Below, piece by piece: positions 63,383-64,000 of a DNA stretch of 64,000 bases (position 1 is its first letter; each line of letters begins with the position of its first letter). Origin of the DNA: Streptomyces griseochromogenes (GTDB lineage: Bacteria; Actinomycetota; Actinomycetes; Streptomycetales; Streptomycetaceae); assembly GCF_001542625.1 (NCBI RefSeq), contig NZ_CP016279.1:558001-622000 (forward strand), in the 5' to 3' direction. The translations under genes were made by a program, and so were the position numbers. The notes beneath the pieces are model-generated. The model was not told the DNA's origin. It did no database searches and saw nothing but the letters and a program-made list of their open reading frames with translations.

Positions 63383-63811
63383 GTGCCTCGCCCATTGGGA
63401 GAACTCGAAGACGCGGTCATGACGCGGGTGTGGAAGTGGAACCGCCCGGTGACCGTTCGAGAAGTCCTGGAAGACCTCCAGCAGGAACGGTCCATCGCGT
63501 ACACCACCGTGATGACCGTTTTGGACAATCTCCATCAGAAGGGCTGGGTGCGCCGCGAGGCGGAAGGGCGCGCCTATCGATATGAGGCCGTCTCGACGCG
63601 AGCCGCGTACGCCGCCGCCCTGATGAACGACGCCTGGTCGCAGAGCGACAACCCGGCCGCCGCTCTCGTCGCCTTCTTCGGGATGATGAGCGACGAACAG
63701 CGCCAGGCCCTCAGGGACGCCGTACGGATCGTCCAGGGGCCGGAAACGCGGGAAGCTCAAGGCCCGCAAGAGGAGAACCCCGGCTCGGCGGGGGACGCCG
63801 ACGGGCGATAG
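63383..63811 (+). CDS. BlaI/MecI-family transcriptional regulator
   Basis: This 142-residue winged-helix repressor has the BlaI/MecI core LGELEDAVMTRVWKWNRPVTVREVLEDLQQERSIAYTTVMTVLDNLHQKGWVRREAEGRAYRYEAVSTRAAYAAALMNDA. In other bacteria this family represses beta-lactamase or cell-wall stress genes and is cleaved by BlaR-like proteases. No BlaR-like gene is in the window. GTG 63383 starts MPRPLGELEDAV. Ten bp separate it from the N-acetyltransferase gene. Confidence 0.9.
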   Translation: MPRPLGELEDAVMTRVWKWNRPVTVREVLEDLQQERSIAYTTVMTVLDNLHQKGWVRREAEGRAYRYEAVSTRAAYAAALMNDAWSQSDNPAAALVAFFGMMSDEQRQALRDAVRIVQGPETREAQGPQEENPGSAGDADGR

Positions 63812-63820
63812 CGTCCGCTC

Positions 63821-64000
63821 ATGTCAGCAGAGCGTCCCGAAGTCAGCGCAAAAGCCATCACCGTCCGGCGGGCCCGGACCAGCGATGTCCCGGCCGTGCG
63901 CCGGCTCCTCGACGCCTACGTTCGCGACCGCATCCTGCTCGACAAAGCCACGGTCACGCTTTACGAGGACATCCAGGAGTTCTGGGTCGCGGAACGCGAC
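63821..64000 (+). CDS. argA: amino-acid N-acetyltransferase, N-acetylglutamate synthase type (truncated by window end)
   Basis: The first 60 residues (MSAERPEVSAKAITVRRARTSDVPAVRRLLDAY, then LLDKATVTLYEDIQEFWVAERD) match the N-terminus of the short, GNAT-only N-acetylglutamate synthases of actinobacteria (the Mycobacterium Rv2747 type), the first enzyme of arginine synthesis. The rest lies beyond the window. The gap to the BlaI-type gene is 9 bp. Symbol use is by homology and not certain. Confidence 0.75.
   Translation, partial: MSAERPEVSAKAITVRRARTSDVPAVRRLLDAYVRDRILLDKATVTLYEDIQEFWVAERD

Noticed and set aside
1..64000. tRNA, rRNA or transposon genes
   Set aside because: No cloverleaf-like sequence, rRNA core or transposase motif was noticed on either strand by eye.

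Overview
The window is high-GC chromosomal DNA from an actinomycete, almost certainly a Streptomyces. The evidence is the third-position G/C codon bias, frequent GTG starts, a SARP/AfsR-type regulator, a TipA homologue with its internal TipAS start, XRE/DUF397/HATPase regulatory genes, and the Streptomyces gene order ftsH-folE-folP-folB-folK with nuoD2, panC-nadB-nadC-coaX and the Zur-controlled zinc-free ribosomal proteins. From about 8 kb onward the order looks like the conserved chromosomal core. The left 8 kb (bacteriocin cluster, glycosyltransferase, SARP) looks more strain-variable.

Layout. 1-3.1 kb: the end of a small secreted peptide gene, then a large membrane protein and an ABC ATPase, the architecture of a lactococcin-972-type bacteriocin export/immunity locus. 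3.3-8.2 kb: a family 2 glycosyltransferase, a strong hairpin and an AfsR-like SARP. 8.2-13.3 kb: a Pol I-like polymerase, a Clp-N/HTH protein with a palindromic promoter region, a DUF2786 protein and two lipoproteins. 13.4-15.8 kb: divergent cassettes for cysteine-free S14/L28 and L33/L31/CobW-like/S18 around a Zur box. 15.8-17.1 kb: a glyoxalase-ArsR-SRPBCC operon. 17.1-19.3 kb: DUF397, HATPase and XRE genes sharing a 28-bp promoter element. 19.4-26.8 kb: an aldehyde dehydrogenase, a DinB protein, PadR with a DrrAB-like ABC exporter, and ClC channel plus glutamate decarboxylase.

26.8-39.3 kb: tipA, YbjQ, DedA, a ThrE-type exporter, pyrophosphatase, DacB, a DUF2342 metalloprotease, tilS, hpt, ftsH and folE. 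39.3-42.5 kb: the folP-NTF2-folB-folK-DUF3180 operon read toward folE. 42.6-49.2 kb: an MprF-like lysyltransferase, an esterase, a coiled-coil membrane protein and two PH-domain membrane proteins. 49.2-51.5 kb: an orphan nuoD facing a MidA/NDUFAF7-family methyltransferase. 51.6-56.4 kb: a two-component system, an ArsR-type regulator with a 33-bp palindrome, a small protein and threonine aldolase. 56.5-62.0 kb: a cofactor operon (DUF2520-panC-nadB-nadC-coaX). 62.1-64 kb: two small hypothetical genes, a BlaI-type repressor and a truncated N-acetylglutamate synthase.

The points most worth following up are the nuoD2/MidA pair, the P-loop-less CobW protein inside the zinc-starvation ribosome cassette, the 28-bp motif of the XRE/DUF397/HATPase locus, and three tandem repeats that each span or abut a stop codon.
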